This document shows, one piece after another, positions 23,203 to 32,462 of a stretch of DNA of 35,033 bases. Position numbers and translations under genes: made by a program. The stretch lies in contig JAGFJK010000264.1 of NCBI GenBank assembly GCA_024102795.1, positions 1-35,033 on the forward strand, given 5' to 3'. The notes under the pieces were generated by a model that did not search any database, was not told the origin of the DNA, and worked only from the letters and a program-made list of their open reading frames with translations. The first letter of the stretch is position 1. Every line of letters starts with the position of its first letter. This stretch comes from Pirellulaceae bacterium (lineage in GTDB: Bacteria > Planctomycetota > Planctomycetia > Pirellulales > Pirellulaceae).

Positions 23203-24762
23203 GTGCCGCCAGCCGCCCAGGAGGAAACCGCCAGTTCTGCCCCGCTGCGGCTGGAGATCGGTCCCGTGGTGGCGTGTGCCGAGCGGATCGCGGAACGGGT
23301 CAAGCTGGAGCTGCCAACGCACGCGGGATTGGCTCGAGCCAGCCAGGGCGTCGCCGCGGCGGCCCGCGAGGCGCAGCAGGTCGCTCGCCGGCTGCGCCGG
23401 CCGCTGGGACTGCACCGCGTCCCGCCCTTGTTTCTGGTACTCAGCCTGGGGCTGCTGGGCGGCTGGGTCTACTGGCACTTCTTTCATGTCTCCAGAATGC
23501 AGGTGGCCGTGTCGGCGCGCGACGCGGTGCAGCTCAAGGGCGATCTGGGTCCCCGCGTGCGGATGGTGCCGGTGGAAACCCGTGGTTCGCAGGAGAGCGT
23601 CGACCTGCTGCTGCGGCGCCAGGTTCAACTGGCCTTCGTCCAAGGCGGCATTGAGCTGCCCCAGTCGTTGCTCCGCGCCGAACTGGAAAGCTCCGAGCTG
23701 GTGCTGTTCTACCTGCGCGAGTCGCTGGAGTCGCCATCCCAGATCCGCACGCTGCTTACGTCCGAGGAAGGGCAGGGCAGCCACACGCTGGCTCGGACTT
23801 TCCTGCAGTGCTGGGGGATCGATCAGTCGGTCCGGTTCGTGCACACCTGGCGGACGCTGACCGAGGATCCCGCGGCGCCGATCGGTGACGAGATCGACGC
23901 CGTGTTCGTGGTCAAGGACCCGATGAACGTCAACAGTGGTCGCATGGCGACGCGGTTGTACGAGGCCGGATTTCGTCTCGCGTCGCCCGACATTGGCTCC
24001 CGCAGCCTGCTGCTGCCGTACCTCCGCGAAACCGAGATCCGCGCCGGTTTCCTCGACCCGCTGGAACACTTGCCGCACGAGCCCGTGGCCAGCTACCGCG
24101 TGACGACCTACCTGGTCGCGAGGCCCGATCTGACGCCCCGCGAGCTGGCCGCCGCCGCCAGCCTGATCCAGCGTCCCGATCGGCTGGTGACCGACGGCTT
24201 TCAGCCCACGTTCAACCGCACGATGGAGGTGTTGCAAGGGTTGGAGGCGGTGCTGAACATCGTGGTCTACATCGGCCTGGCGTTTCTGTTCCTGCTAGGG
24301 TTGGATATCGTCGCCTATCGCCGCCGCTTCAACGAATTGAACTCGCTGGTCAGCCTGATCAGCATGCACCAGGGTGAGAAGGACGTGCTGGGAAGCACCG
24401 CCGAAGTGCGGGCTCACAACGTGCAGTATCTGAGCGTTTGCAGCGACCTGCTGGGGCTGATCAGCGTGATCACGGGCTACTATGCCCAGGAGAACGCCGG
24501 CCTGATGTACAACCGGCTGTTCGAGATCATCCACGACCGCTGCAGCGGACTGAAGATCAACATTCAACTGAAGATCCTGCACGCGCTGGTCGAGATGCCG
24601 GAGCTTGGCGCGCGGCTGGATCTGGAACGCCATGCCGTTTCTGCGCCGCAAGCTCCGTCCGCCCAGGCCAGTCCCGCTCGGTCCGATCAAGACGCACCAG
24701 CCGTCACGCCGCTCGCTCCCGAATCTGATTGTCCCCGGCCCGGTGCTGAAGCCAACGCGTGA
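23203..24762 (+). CDS. TAXI-type solute-binding-like membrane protein
   Basis: The 519-residue protein starts at GTG 23203 with CGAGGA 6-12 bases upstream; an earlier GTG at 23152 is possible. A membrane helix lies at about 72-95. An extracytoplasmic alpha/beta domain (about 96-349) resembles TAXI/NMT1-like solute receptors of TRAP transporters, with VPVETRGSQESVDLLLRRQVQLAFVQ-type features (split here into VPVETRGSQE and QLAFVQGG). A second helix is at about 350-372 (VVYIGLAFLFLLGLDIVAY), and a cytoplasmic tail of about 145 residues follows. No TRAP permease gene is nearby, and the two-helix anchor with a cytosolic tail is unusual for a free receptor, so a sensor-like role is possible. The tail end is low-complexity Ala/Pro. 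Confidence 0.65.
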   Translation: MPPAAQEETASSAPLRLEIGPVVACAERIAERVKLELPTHAGLARASQGVAAAAREAQQVARRLRRPLGLHRVPPLFLVLSLGLLGGWVYWHFFHVSRMQVAVSARDAVQLKGDLGPRVRMVPVETRGSQESVDLLLRRQVQLAFVQGGIELPQSLLRAELESSELVLFYLRESLESPSQIRTLLTSEEGQGSHTLARTFLQCWGIDQSVRFVHTWRTLTEDPAAPIGDEIDAVFVVKDPMNVNSGRMATRLYEAGFRLASPDIGSRSLLLPYLRETEIRAGFLDPLEHLPHEPVASYRVTTYLVARPDLTPRELAAAASLIQRPDRLVTDGFQPTFNRTMEVLQGLEAVLNIVVYIGLAFLFLLGLDIVAYRRRFNELNSLVSLISMHQGEKDVLGSTAEVRAHNVQYLSVCSDLLGLISVITGYYAQENAGLMYNRLFEIIHDRCSGLKINIQLKILHALVEMPELGARLDLERHAVSAPQAPSAQASPARSDQDAPAVTPLAPESDCPRPGAEANA

Positions 24763-26068
24763 CCAGCGGGTTGTGGAGTTGCGTGGTGTCGATGTCCAGC
24801 AAAGGACAGACGTCGCAAACTGGGACCTTGACCCGGCAATCTTCCGCCGAGCAGCAAACCGATCGGCCTTGCAAGCGTAACAGCAAGCGTCGCAGCCGCT
24901 TCGCATACGGCCCCTTCAGCAGTACCACGTCGCCCGCACTCAGGTCGTTGGCCCGCAGGAATTCCTCCGCGCCGTGGACACCGCCCGCGATCCGGTGGAT
25001 TGCCGAGCGGGCAAGACCGGCCTGGGTTGCGGCGGCACGCAGGGGTCCAATCGTGTTGGAAGCACCGAGCGATATCAGCAAGTCCACGCTGCTTGCCAGG
25101 CGTTCGCCCAGTTCGCGATAGAGCGGTCCCAGCGAGCCGACGGGTTCCTCGATGTCTCCAATCACGGCGATTCGCCGACGAGCGGGAATTTGCCGCAGCA
25201 GGTCGATGGCCACTCGAAACGACTCGATGCCGGACTTGTATGAGTCGTCAATCAGGATCGCTCCGCCAGGCAATTGGTGTGGTTCCAGCCGAGCGGGAAC
25301 CGGAGCGACGGTTTCCAGGCGTTGCGCAACCCGCGCCAGCGGCATGTGTTCTTGCCAGGCCACGGCGGCCGCGGCCAGCAGCGGATAGACCAGATGCCCA
25401 CCCAGCAGCCGGCTCTGCACTCGCACGCTTTCCCCTCCCGCGTGCAAGGTGAAGGCCATCCCGGTGGGCCAGTTCAGTTGCAGGTCGGCAGCCCAGACAT
25501 CGCAGTCGGGCCGCAGGCCGTAGCGGAGCACTCGTGCGCGAGTCTGCGACGCCATCCAGATGACGTGCGGGTCGTCGGCGTTGAGCACCGCCAGTCCGGC
25601 GGATGGCAGCGCTCGCACCATCTCGGCCTTTTCCTCGCGGGTTTGCTCCAGTGTCGGCAGCGAGCGGTTGTGGTCGCTGGCGATCGAGGTGACCACTACC
25701 ACGTCGGGCCGGATCATCCGGGCGTAATCGCGCATCTGGCCCGGACCAGAAATGCCGACCTCCAGCACATCGCACCGCTGCCAGTACGGACTGCGAAGCA
25801 GATTCTCCGCCAGGCGGCTGCCGTAGTTGCTGAACGATTGGTAATGGTCCTTCTCCAGCAGCACGGCCCGCAGCGCGCGGGTTGTCGTCGACTTGCCCAG
25901 CGAGCCGATGACGGTAATCAGTTGTTTGCGGGGGATGCCCCACCGCCGATACATGGCCGCCAGTGTGCGGGGAAGGGGATAGCAGCGATCCAGCCGGTGG
26001 CGCAGAAAGGCGTCCAGCCGGCCGCGATAGCGAAGTCCCAGGTCCAGGTATGCCAGCACGTCTCGCAT
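24704..26068 (-). CDS. MurF-like Mur ligase family protein
   Basis: The 454-residue product has the length and motif order of MurF-type ligases: ATP-binding GSLGKSTTT (G55-T61), VEVGISGPGQ-type acidic segment, VVVTSIASDH, LNADDPHV, then the C-terminal domain with IDDSYKSG and VIGDIEEPVGS. The family joins an amino acid or peptide to a nucleotide- or sugar-linked substrate using ATP. A C-terminal Cys cluster (CCSAEDCRVKVPVCDVC) is not part of classical MurF and could bind a metal. The ATG at 26068 lies one base after the stop of the PP-loop gene, so both form one transcript; an upstream extension to 26344 overlaps that gene and is rejected. The organism's main MurF would be expected in a cell-wall gene cluster, so this is probably a specialised paralogue. 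Confidence 0.78.
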   Translation of the reverse strand: MRDVLAYLDLGLRYRGRLDAFLRHRLDRCYPLPRTLAAMYRRWGIPRKQLITVIGSLGKSTTTRALRAVLLEKDHYQSFSNYGSRLAENLLRSPYWQRCDVLEVGISGPGQMRDYARMIRPDVVVVTSIASDHNRSLPTLEQTREEKAEMVRALPSAGLAVLNADDPHVIWMASQTRARVLRYGLRPDCDVWAADLQLNWPTGMAFTLHAGGESVRVQSRLLGGHLVYPLLAAAAVAWQEHMPLARVAQRLETVAPVPARLEPHQLPGGAILIDDSYKSGIESFRVAIDLLRQIPARRRIAVIGDIEEPVGSLGPLYRELGERLASSVDLLISLGASNTIGPLRAAATQAGLARSAIHRIAGGVHGAEEFLRANDLSAGDVVLLKGPYAKRLRRLLLRLQGRSVCCSAEDCRVKVPVCDVCPLLDIDTTQLHNPLVTRWLQHRAGDNQIRERAA

Positions 26069-26069
26069 C

Positions 26070-27377
26070 TCAGCACACCCGCCTTTCAAGCCAACGTTGC
26101 GCTCGGCACCACGCCCGACGCAGGCCTTGCGGCGCGGGGCGCGCGAGCAACCGGTCCAGAGCGGCCGACACGGCGGGGCCGTGTTCCATGCCGGCCACCT
26201 CGCGCCACAAGGCAGGGGCATGGTGAGCGATGCACGGCAACTGGTCCAGCCGCCGCTCCAGCGGCACTCGCCGATCGAACACCTCGAACGCCTGAAGCTG
26301 TCCCAGGCCGTGCAGCGTCGCCATGGCCAGCAGACACTTTTCACAGCGCGAGCAGTTCCCCGCGCGGCTACGATTCTCGTAGCACACGCGCAGATGGCGC
26401 TGCGCCAGCGGCTCGGCGGCGATCGCGCGAATCCGCTCGGTGCGCCCGTCGTACGATACTGGATGCTCGATCCGCAACCGGCTGGACGAATACAGCGGGT
26501 CGGTGCGCGGGTCCGAGCCCCAGGGGCACAGGCGGTCGGCGCGGTAGCTGGGCGGAATGATCAGCGTGTGAAGCGAGCTGGCCAGCAGGTGGCCCACGGC
26601 CGCCAGGGCAGCCCCGTGTGCCCGCGACCAACTGACACCTGCGAACGCCGGATGCTCCCGCAGGTTGGTGCGAACCACAACGCTTTGCTTACCCAGCGCC
26701 GCGGCGACGCCGCGCAGCGACCGCTCCGCCTGGTCCCAGCGGACTCGGTCACGCAGGGGAATGTCGAAACCGTGCACAAACGCCAGCACGTCGACAGGCT
26801 GCGGTGGCGCGAGCAGCGTGTAGAACGAGTCCACTCCGCCGCTGAAGCACACGCCGGTGGCCCGATCCGCCACGCGGCCTGGCGGCGCGGCTACGTTCAC
26901 TGCCGCGGCCTGCACCCGCTCCACGGCGTCCGGCCGGTACTGCCACCACTGGTGATAGATGCTGGTCAGAGATTGGAGCCCTTCCCGCAGGCGGGCGTCG
27001 ATTGGATTTCGGGTTGCCAGTTGGACGCTTCGGTGTAGGGCCGGGAATAGCATCGCCAGCAGGAACGCTGCCTGGTCCGCGACCAGCGGCGCGTCGGGCG
27101 ATTCGAACCACAGCGGCTGGCCAGCGATCAGCGTCTGGACCCGCTGACCGCTTGCGTCGGAGGTTTCCGTCGGGCTGTCCAGGACCCAGACCGCCGGGGC
27201 ACTGGAAATGCGTTGGATCAACTTGCACAATCCCCGCTGCGAGTGGACATTCCGGTCGGCGCGCACCGACCGCGCGGGGGTGTATGTAGCGGCGATGTCG
27301 GGAACCGTCAAGGGCGAGTTTTGACGTTGCGCGCTCGAAGATCTTCGCGAAAGCGTGATCCCCGGCAAAGTAGTCAT
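26070..27377 (-). CDS. PP-loop ATP pyrophosphatase (adenine nucleotide alpha hydrolase) superfamily protein
   Basis: The 435-residue protein has the PP-loop SGGVDS (S179-S184, in VCFSGGVDSFYTLL), which marks enzymes that adenylate a carboxyl or carbonyl group. A Cys cluster follows at C342-x2-C345-x2-C348 (NCSRCEKCLLAM), with another Cys at 332. This resembles the zinc-binding CxxCxxC of QueC-like proteins, although the lengths and other motifs differ. The N-terminal 150 residues match nothing I know. ATG 27377 has CGGAG close upstream; longer frames to 27539 look Arg-rich and non-coding. It sits directly before the MurF-like gene, suggesting a shared ATP-driven pathway to a modified amino acid, nucleotide or peptide. 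MurL-type epimerases are one speculative comparison. Confidence 0.72.
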   Translation of the reverse strand: MTTLPGITLSRRSSSAQRQNSPLTVPDIAATYTPARSVRADRNVHSQRGLCKLIQRISSAPAVWVLDSPTETSDASGQRVQTLIAGQPLWFESPDAPLVADQAAFLLAMLFPALHRSVQLATRNPIDARLREGLQSLTSIYHQWWQYRPDAVERVQAAAVNVAAPPGRVADRATGVCFSGGVDSFYTLLAPPQPVDVLAFVHGFDIPLRDRVRWDQAERSLRGVAAALGKQSVVVRTNLREHPAFAGVSWSRAHGAALAAVGHLLASSLHTLIIPPSYRADRLCPWGSDPRTDPLYSSSRLRIEHPVSYDGRTERIRAIAAEPLAQRHLRVCYENRSRAGNCSRCEKCLLAMATLHGLGQLQAFEVFDRRVPLERRLDQLPCIAHHAPALWREVAGMEHGPAVSAALDRLLARPAPQGLRRAWCRAQRWLERRVC

Positions 27378-27477
27378 CACGCTCCGCGTGATGATCCCTT
27401 GCAGAGTCAACGTCTCCCTTCGCGGGGACTCGCCATCGGTGGTTGACCGCCCCCCGCGCGCGCTGCCCCAGTCAGCC

Positions 27478-28620
27478 TCAACGAGCTGCCGAAAGATACC
27501 GCGGGCCGCTCCTCTGGTTCCAAAGAATTCGCTGCCCATCGCGGGATACCGAGGGCAAGAAAATCGAAGCTCCCATGTTCAGCGCCAGCAGTTGCTGGCC
27601 GCTGGGCAGATGCCAGAACTTGAGTGTTCCGTCCGCGGAAGTCGACAGCAGGCGCGTGCCTTCGTCGACGAACTCCAGACCAGTAATGCCCTGGTCATGC
27701 GGCGCGCGGTCAAAGACGGTTTCGCCGGTCGCCACGTCGAACACGCCGAGCCACTTGTTCAGCGATCCGCGGAGCCCGGACGCGACATGTTTTCCGTCGG
27801 CACTAAATGCCAGATGCATTGTGTAGGGGGCGTGCTGGATCTCCCGCACCACCTGGCCGTCGTGCGCCATACAGATCACGATGCTGTGGAGTCCGCCCGT
27901 CGCGCAGTACCGCCCGTCGTCGCTGAAGCAAAGGGCGGTGCCAATGTTGTACCGTTTCCCGACGGTGGCGATCTCGCGCTCCGCTTGCGGGTCCCAGAGC
28001 ACGACGCCCTCCCGCGTTTCGGCCAGCATTCGGGTCCCGTCGTGGTTCACCGCCACATTCCGCACCGGGCCGCCTGCTTTGACCAGCGTGGCGACTTCCT
28101 GCCAGGACTCCGTCTCCCAGAGGATCGCGCCGCCCTCGGTATCGCCTGCCACGAAAGAGTGTCCATCCAGGCTGAAGCCGCCTCGCAGCAGCGGCTTCTG
28201 GCGGGACGACACAATCTTCCTGGGTTCACTGGCCGGGTCATTCAGATCATATAGCAGCACGATCCCCAGATCGCAGACGTACGCCACGAGGGGCCTGGTT
28301 GGGTGAAGCGCGGCCATGGCGTATCGCAGTTCGGGCCGCGGCAGACTGGTGCCGGTCAGGCCCGTCTTGGGGTCGCTCGTGGCCGACAACTGCCGCAAGA
28401 TCCGGTAGGGCGCATCCCGCAGGTCGTCAGGCACGGCGTCCAGGGCCGCCGCCGCGGCCTCGCGGTCGCCCATTCGTAGGGCTTCGTGAGCCCTCGCCAG
28501 CGTGGCCGCGTGCTCCTGCACGTCAGGCGCCGGCTGGTCCTGGCCGAGTGCCTGGAGGACTGGCAACAGAGTCAGCAGCCCGCAGGTGCTGGCCAGTAAA
28601 AGTCCTGTTTTGAGCTTCAC
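27478..28620 (-). CDS. Exported WD40-repeat protein
   Basis: The 380-residue protein starts at GTG 28620 with a signal peptide (MKLKTGLLLASTCGLLTLLP..., cleavage near ALGQD). After a short helical segment (about residues 35-75) it contains a set of WD40-like blades, seen as recurring units ending in ILWE, VVLWDP, VFDV and LKFWHL and beginning with hydrophobic-x-x-DG or SADG. WD40 propellers are protein-interaction platforms and give no catalytic clue. It shares the strand of the PP-loop/MurF-like pair, 100 bases upstream, and might be in the same transcript, but the gap is long enough to hold a promoter. Confidence 0.78.
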   Translation of the reverse strand: MKLKTGLLLASTCGLLTLLPVLQALGQDQPAPDVQEHAATLARAHEALRMGDREAAAAALDAVPDDLRDAPYRILRQLSATSDPKTGLTGTSLPRPELRYAMAALHPTRPLVAYVCDLGIVLLYDLNDPASEPRKIVSSRQKPLLRGGFSLDGHSFVAGDTEGGAILWETESWQEVATLVKAGGPVRNVAVNHDGTRMLAETREGVVLWDPQAEREIATVGKRYNIGTALCFSDDGRYCATGGLHSIVICMAHDGQVVREIQHAPYTMHLAFSADGKHVASGLRGSLNKWLGVFDVATGETVFDRAPHDQGITGLEFVDEGTRLLSTSADGTLKFWHLPSGQQLLALNMGASIFLPSVSRDGQRILWNQRSGPRYLSAAR

Positions 28621-28982
28621 TTGTCGCCCCGTATCCTGAGGTGGGAATTGCGCAAGGCCGCAGCGCGAAACCGCGACACCCGGTGATAACTGCCCGCACC
28701 ACCGAATTACTCACCGGCAATTCGCGGGCGATGATCGCCCGTCCGTACAGTACTGCTTACCGTCCCAAGACGTGTTCGCGCAGCCCGCGCAAGGCGCTTT
28801 CATTCAGTTTCGCGCGATCGAACATACCTTGCCCCCTTGAAGTATGTGAGACATCGGTCCTCCCGAAGCAGTCTGCGAACGTAGCTCAACGGGATGGGAT
28901 TGATGCAGACCATCGAATTACACTCGACTCCGCACCATTTCTTGGCATTACTTATCTCCCGTTTAGCCTTTTGACTCGTCTT
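28621..28982. other. Intergenic region, about 360 bases, one tiny frame only
   Basis: This gap lies between the YhaN-like ATPase stop and the WD40 start, both on the minus strand, so it should hold the WD40 gene's promoter. No longer gene is credible. A 22-codon frame at 28757-28825 is listed separately. I see no strong terminator hairpin with a T-run. Confidence 0.45.
28757..28825 (-). CDS. Possible 22-residue peptide or gene remnant
   Basis: A minus-strand ATG at 28825 is preceded by AAGGGGGCAAGG, a good ribosome-binding site, and opens a 22-codon frame reading MFDRAKLNESALRGLREH and three or four more residues. The composition is helix-like and not of the random Arg/Pro type seen in shadow frames. 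It could be a small peptide, a leader for the WD40 gene, or the start of a decayed gene. Evidence is thin: one good ribosome site and plausible composition. Confidence 0.2.
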   Translation of the reverse strand: MFDRAKLNESALRGLREHVLGR

Positions 28983-31900
28983 TCACTCCAGTCGTAGCGG
29001 CTGGCAGGCGGGATCGAGCTGCCGGGCCAATGCCAGCAGGTGGTCGTGGCAGGTCAGCAGCAGAATCTGCACCTGCTGGGAAACTTCGCGCAGCACGCGC
29101 AATGTCTGCAACGCCCGCTCGTCGTCAAAGTTCACCAGCACGTCGTCCATCACGATCGGCAACGGCTCGGCACCGCGGCAATAGTGCAGCACGTACGCCA
29201 GCCGGATGGCCAGGTAAAGTTGCTCGCGCGTCCCGGTGCTCAACTGGCCCGGTTCCTTCTTCCGATCCGACGAATCCACGATTAGCAGCGTGCCTTGCTG
29301 ATCCAGCTTGCGTTCGATGCGCTCGTAGCGGCCGCCGGTCAACTGGCCAAACAGCCGTTGCACGTCGACCAGCATGGCCGGCTGATGTTGTTGTTCGAAG
29401 CGTTTGATCGCCCGCTGCATCAGGGTCTGGGCCAGCACCAGCGGCGCCCAGCGGTTGGCGGCCGCAGCCAGTTCGCCGCGAGCGCTTTCCAGATTCATCA
29501 GCGTGCCGGCCGCCGCGCTCTGGCCCTGCATGTCGTCCAGTTCCTTCTGGGCCAGGGTTTTGGCCTTGAGCGCCTCTTCGCGGTCCCGCTTGGCCTGCTC
29601 AAGCTGTTCCCGCAGCCGCTGCAGTTCGCGGCCGATCGAATCCTGGTCGGCCTGTTCCAGCGCCTCGACGAACTCCGCCTCCGACTCGGTTCCCCGGTGC
29701 ACGCGGATTTCGCGGTCGGCGTCGGCGATGATGCGCTGCAAATCCTCGCACCGGCGAGCGGCCTCGGCGGCCCGCTGGAACTCTTCCTGGGTGTTCAGTC
29801 CGGCCGCTGCGAGCAGCTTGTCGATCGCCCCTTGCACCTCGGCGCACTTCTTCTCGCGATCAGCCACGGCCGCCGTCAGCTTGCGCACGTCCGCCGACAG
29901 ACGCGCCTGCAGTCCCTCGGCCTTGTTGGCGTCTTCCAAACGCCGGCCCAGGCGTTCCATTGCCGTCTCGGCCGGCAGATCGGCCAGCTCCGGAGCCACG
30001 TTCCGGCAAAGACTCGCGACGGACTGTTCGAACTGTTCGAGCTCCCCGCGCATGTCGCGCATCCGTTTGTCGAGCGAACTGGTCAGTTGATATTCCTTCC
30101 CCGCGTCGCTCAGACCAGCCAGAATGCGAGTGGCCAATTCGACATCCCAGTTTGTGGGCAAACCGTACTCGGCGAGCTTACCGGTCCAGCGCGCCTGCCA
30201 CTGTCGCATCTGCTCGTCCAGCCCGGCCAGTTGCTGCTGAACTCGTCCCAGTTCCCGCTCCTTGTCCGGCAGCGCCTCCTGGTATGCTCGCCGCGTGGCC
30301 GCTTCGTCGCGGGCCGACTGGACGGTCTGGCGAGCGCGGATGAGCAACGGCTTGATCGGCGCCGAGGGATCGTTCAGCGCCGTTCGCAAGCGGGACTCGA
30401 AGTCCGTGATTGGTGGTTGAAGTTGCTGCTGCTGGTCCGACAATTGCGCCAGCCGGCGCTGCTTTCGAACCAGATCGAGATAATTCCGCAGCCATTGCAG
30501 CATCGCGTCGGGTTCGAGCGGCCGCAGACCGCAAGGTTGCCACAATGCGGACCACTCGCCCAGCACCGTCTCCACCGCGGCCCGCTGCTGCTCAAGCTCC
30601 GATTCGGCCTGCTCCAGATGCCGCGCGGACTGCTGGATGTCGAACGTCAACTGATCGCGCTGCGCGGCGCGCTCGGCCAGCTCCTGGCGGCGGTCGGCCA
30701 ACTGATCGGCCTGAGCCACCGCCCGTTCGTACCGATCGGCCAGCGGCAGCGGGTCGTCGCCCTGCCAGTCGCGTTGTTCATCCTCGGCGACGGTTTCACC
30801 CTGCACAAACCGCTGCCGGATCAGTTGCCAGCCCCGATCGCGATGCGTTCGCTGCTGCAGCAGTTGCTGCCGATCGGGGACCGGCTCCAGTTGTTCCATC
30901 CGTTCAAGCTGATCTTGACGCTGCCGGTGCTGGCCGCGGACCGTCTGGACTTTATCCTCGGCTTGCCGCGCGCGCTGCCTGGCATCCTGGATCCGAGTGG
31001 CGAACTGCTGGATGGTAGGTTCGAGAGGCACGGCGAGCGGTTGCTGGTAGTCGAGCTGCGCGTGGAGCGGACCGTCGAGCTGCGCGATCAGCGCGTCGGC
31101 TTCGGCCTGCAAGCCCTTGGACTCATCGTGCAGTTGCTTCCGGCTGGCCAGCCATGCCTGGTAGTCCGCTTCGGCATCGACAAGCTCCGCCAGCGCGGCG
31201 GGCAGAGTGCCCGGAGCCGTGCGTGCCAGGCGTGCCTGCAAGCCTTCCACGTCTTCGCGCAGTGTCGACTCGAGCACCGCCAGCCGCGTACGCTCGCCGG
31301 TGAGTTCTCGATGTTCGTGTTTGAGCCGCTCCAGCTCGTGCTGCCGCTCCAGTCCCGCGCGGTAGCGTTCCAGACTCGACTCGTCCCAGTCCGGGTTCAG
31401 CTCGCGGAGCGTCGCCAGCACGTGGCCCCGCTTCTCGTCGTATTCCGCCTGGCGCTTGGGCAGATCCCGGCGAAAACCGGCGATTTTGCCGACCTCCTGA
31501 TTCAGTCCGCGGATTTCGGCTTCCGCGGCCAGCACGCCAGGTGCCAATTGAATCCTGTCCAGCTCGGCCTGCTTCTCGCTGAGCTGCTGATTCTGCTGTT
31601 CCAGTTCGTCGCGCTGCTGCTCCCAGCGCTCCCGCAGCTTTTGCATCTGCTGGTCCCCGTCGGCGGGAAACCCGTCCGGCACGTGGCACTGGGACAACTC
31701 CTGCAAGGCAGCGTTGCGATTGAGCCACGGACCAAGAGCGCCGGAGACGCGCGCCAGCCGCGCCTCGCGGGCTTGGAAAGTCTCCAGCTCGGACCGTAGG
31801 GCGTCGTCCTTCTCCGTCAGCTCCTGGCACAAGTCGACCTGCTTCTGATAGTCCCGCGGCTTGAGCCTTTCCTGGTTGATCTGGCCGTGGATCGTTTTGA

Positions 31901-32462
31901 TGGCCGACAGCAGCTTGTTGATCTTGCGGGATGTAGCTGTCGGGGTGAAGAGTTGCTCGGCCTCCTTCTGCAACTGATCCTTGACGGTTTCGAAACTGGC
32001 CAGGCCGCCGAGTCCGCCGCCGAATAACGCCTCGTTCAGGTTGGCCTTCTCCAGACTCTCGTTGCCCGAAGTCAGTTCGGCCAGCGAGAAACCGAACACG
32101 TGCTGGTACAATTCGCCGCTCGCGTTGCCCAGCAGCCGGTTCAAGCCGTTCGCGTCGAGCGGGCGGTTGCCGGGTTCCACTTGCCCCACGACCACGTCGT
32201 TGCGGCCCTTGCGGCGGCGGTACCGGACGCGAGAACCATCGGCCATGTCCAGCACGGCGGTGGCCGCCATCTCGCCAGCATGTTCCGCGAAGGCGTACGG
32301 GCTACGCAGCGGAAAGCCGAACAGCGTTTCGCGAATCACCTGCAGCAGCGTCGACTTGCCGGCTTCGTTGGCGCCGAACACCACCTGGAACCCAGGTTCA
32401 AAGTCCAGCTCACGGCCGGCCAGCGTGCCGAAGTTTTCGATCTCCAAGCGGCGCAGCTTCAC
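28983..32462 (-). CDS. SbcC/YhaN-like SMC-type ATPase
   Basis: The 1159-residue protein has a head-coil-head arrangement. The N-terminal head has IENFGTL and the Walker A FGANEAGKST (29-38). A very long Gln/Glu/Arg-rich coiled coil fills about 180-960. The C-terminal head carries the signature-like LSTGTREQLYLAIRLA and Walker B LPIVMDDVLVNFDD. This is the SbcC/Rad50 superfamily, YhaN type; no CxxC zinc hook was seen in the middle of the coil. The GTG at 32462 overlaps the upstream nuclease stop by four bases (GTGA), so the two are translated together and likely form one complex that processes DNA ends. The frame upstream of 32462 overlaps the nuclease and is not used. Confidence 0.85.
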   Translation of the reverse strand: MKLRRLEIENFGTLAGRELDFEPGFQVVFGANEAGKSTLLQVIRETLFGFPLRSPYAFAEHAGEMAATAVLDMADGSRVRYRRRKGRNDVVVGQVEPGNRPLDANGLNRLLGNASGELYQHVFGFSLAELTSGNESLEKANLNEALFGGGLGGLASFETVKDQLQKEAEQLFTPTATSRKINKLLSAIKTIHGQINQERLKPRDYQKQVDLCQELTEKDDALRSELETFQAREARLARVSGALGPWLNRNAALQELSQCHVPDGFPADGDQQMQKLRERWEQQRDELEQQNQQLSEKQAELDRIQLAPGVLAAEAEIRGLNQEVGKIAGFRRDLPKRQAEYDEKRGHVLATLRELNPDWDESSLERYRAGLERQHELERLKHEHRELTGERTRLAVLESTLREDVEGLQARLARTAPGTLPAALAELVDAEADYQAWLASRKQLHDESKGLQAEADALIAQLDGPLHAQLDYQQPLAVPLEPTIQQFATRIQDARQRARQAEDKVQTVRGQHRQRQDQLERMEQLEPVPDRQQLLQQRTHRDRGWQLIRQRFVQGETVAEDEQRDWQGDDPLPLADRYERAVAQADQLADRRQELAERAAQRDQLTFDIQQSARHLEQAESELEQQRAAVETVLGEWSALWQPCGLRPLEPDAMLQWLRNYLDLVRKQRRLAQLSDQQQQLQPPITDFESRLRTALNDPSAPIKPLLIRARQTVQSARDEAATRRAYQEALPDKERELGRVQQQLAGLDEQMRQWQARWTGKLAEYGLPTNWDVELATRILAGLSDAGKEYQLTSSLDKRMRDMRGELEQFEQSVASLCRNVAPELADLPAETAMERLGRRLEDANKAEGLQARLSADVRKLTAAVADREKKCAEVQGAIDKLLAAAGLNTQEEFQRAAEAARRCEDLQRIIADADREIRVHRGTESEAEFVEALEQADQDSIGRELQRLREQLEQAKRDREEALKAKTLAQKELDDMQGQSAAAGTLMNLESARGELAAAANRWAPLVLAQTLMQRAIKRFEQQHQPAMLVDVQRLFGQLTGGRYERIERKLDQQGTLLIVDSSDRKKEPGQLSTGTREQLYLAIRLAYVLHYCRGAEPLPIVMDDVLVNFDDERALQTLRVLREVSQQVQILLLTCHDHLLALARQLDPACQPLRLE

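Noticed and set aside
26069-26344. Upstream extension of the MurF-like gene
   Set aside because: It overlaps the PP-loop gene out of frame, and the family's N-terminus fits the ATG at 26068.
26070-27377. Calling the PP-loop gene queC
   Set aside because: It shares SGGxDS and a CxxCxxC cluster with QueC, but the protein is about twice as long and no other queuosine genes are near.
29295-31799. Plus-strand frame (834 codons) opposite the YhaN-like ATPase
   Set aside because: Its Leu/Arg/Gln-rich composition is the reverse reading of the long coiled coil and it has no membrane topology or motif that holds up.
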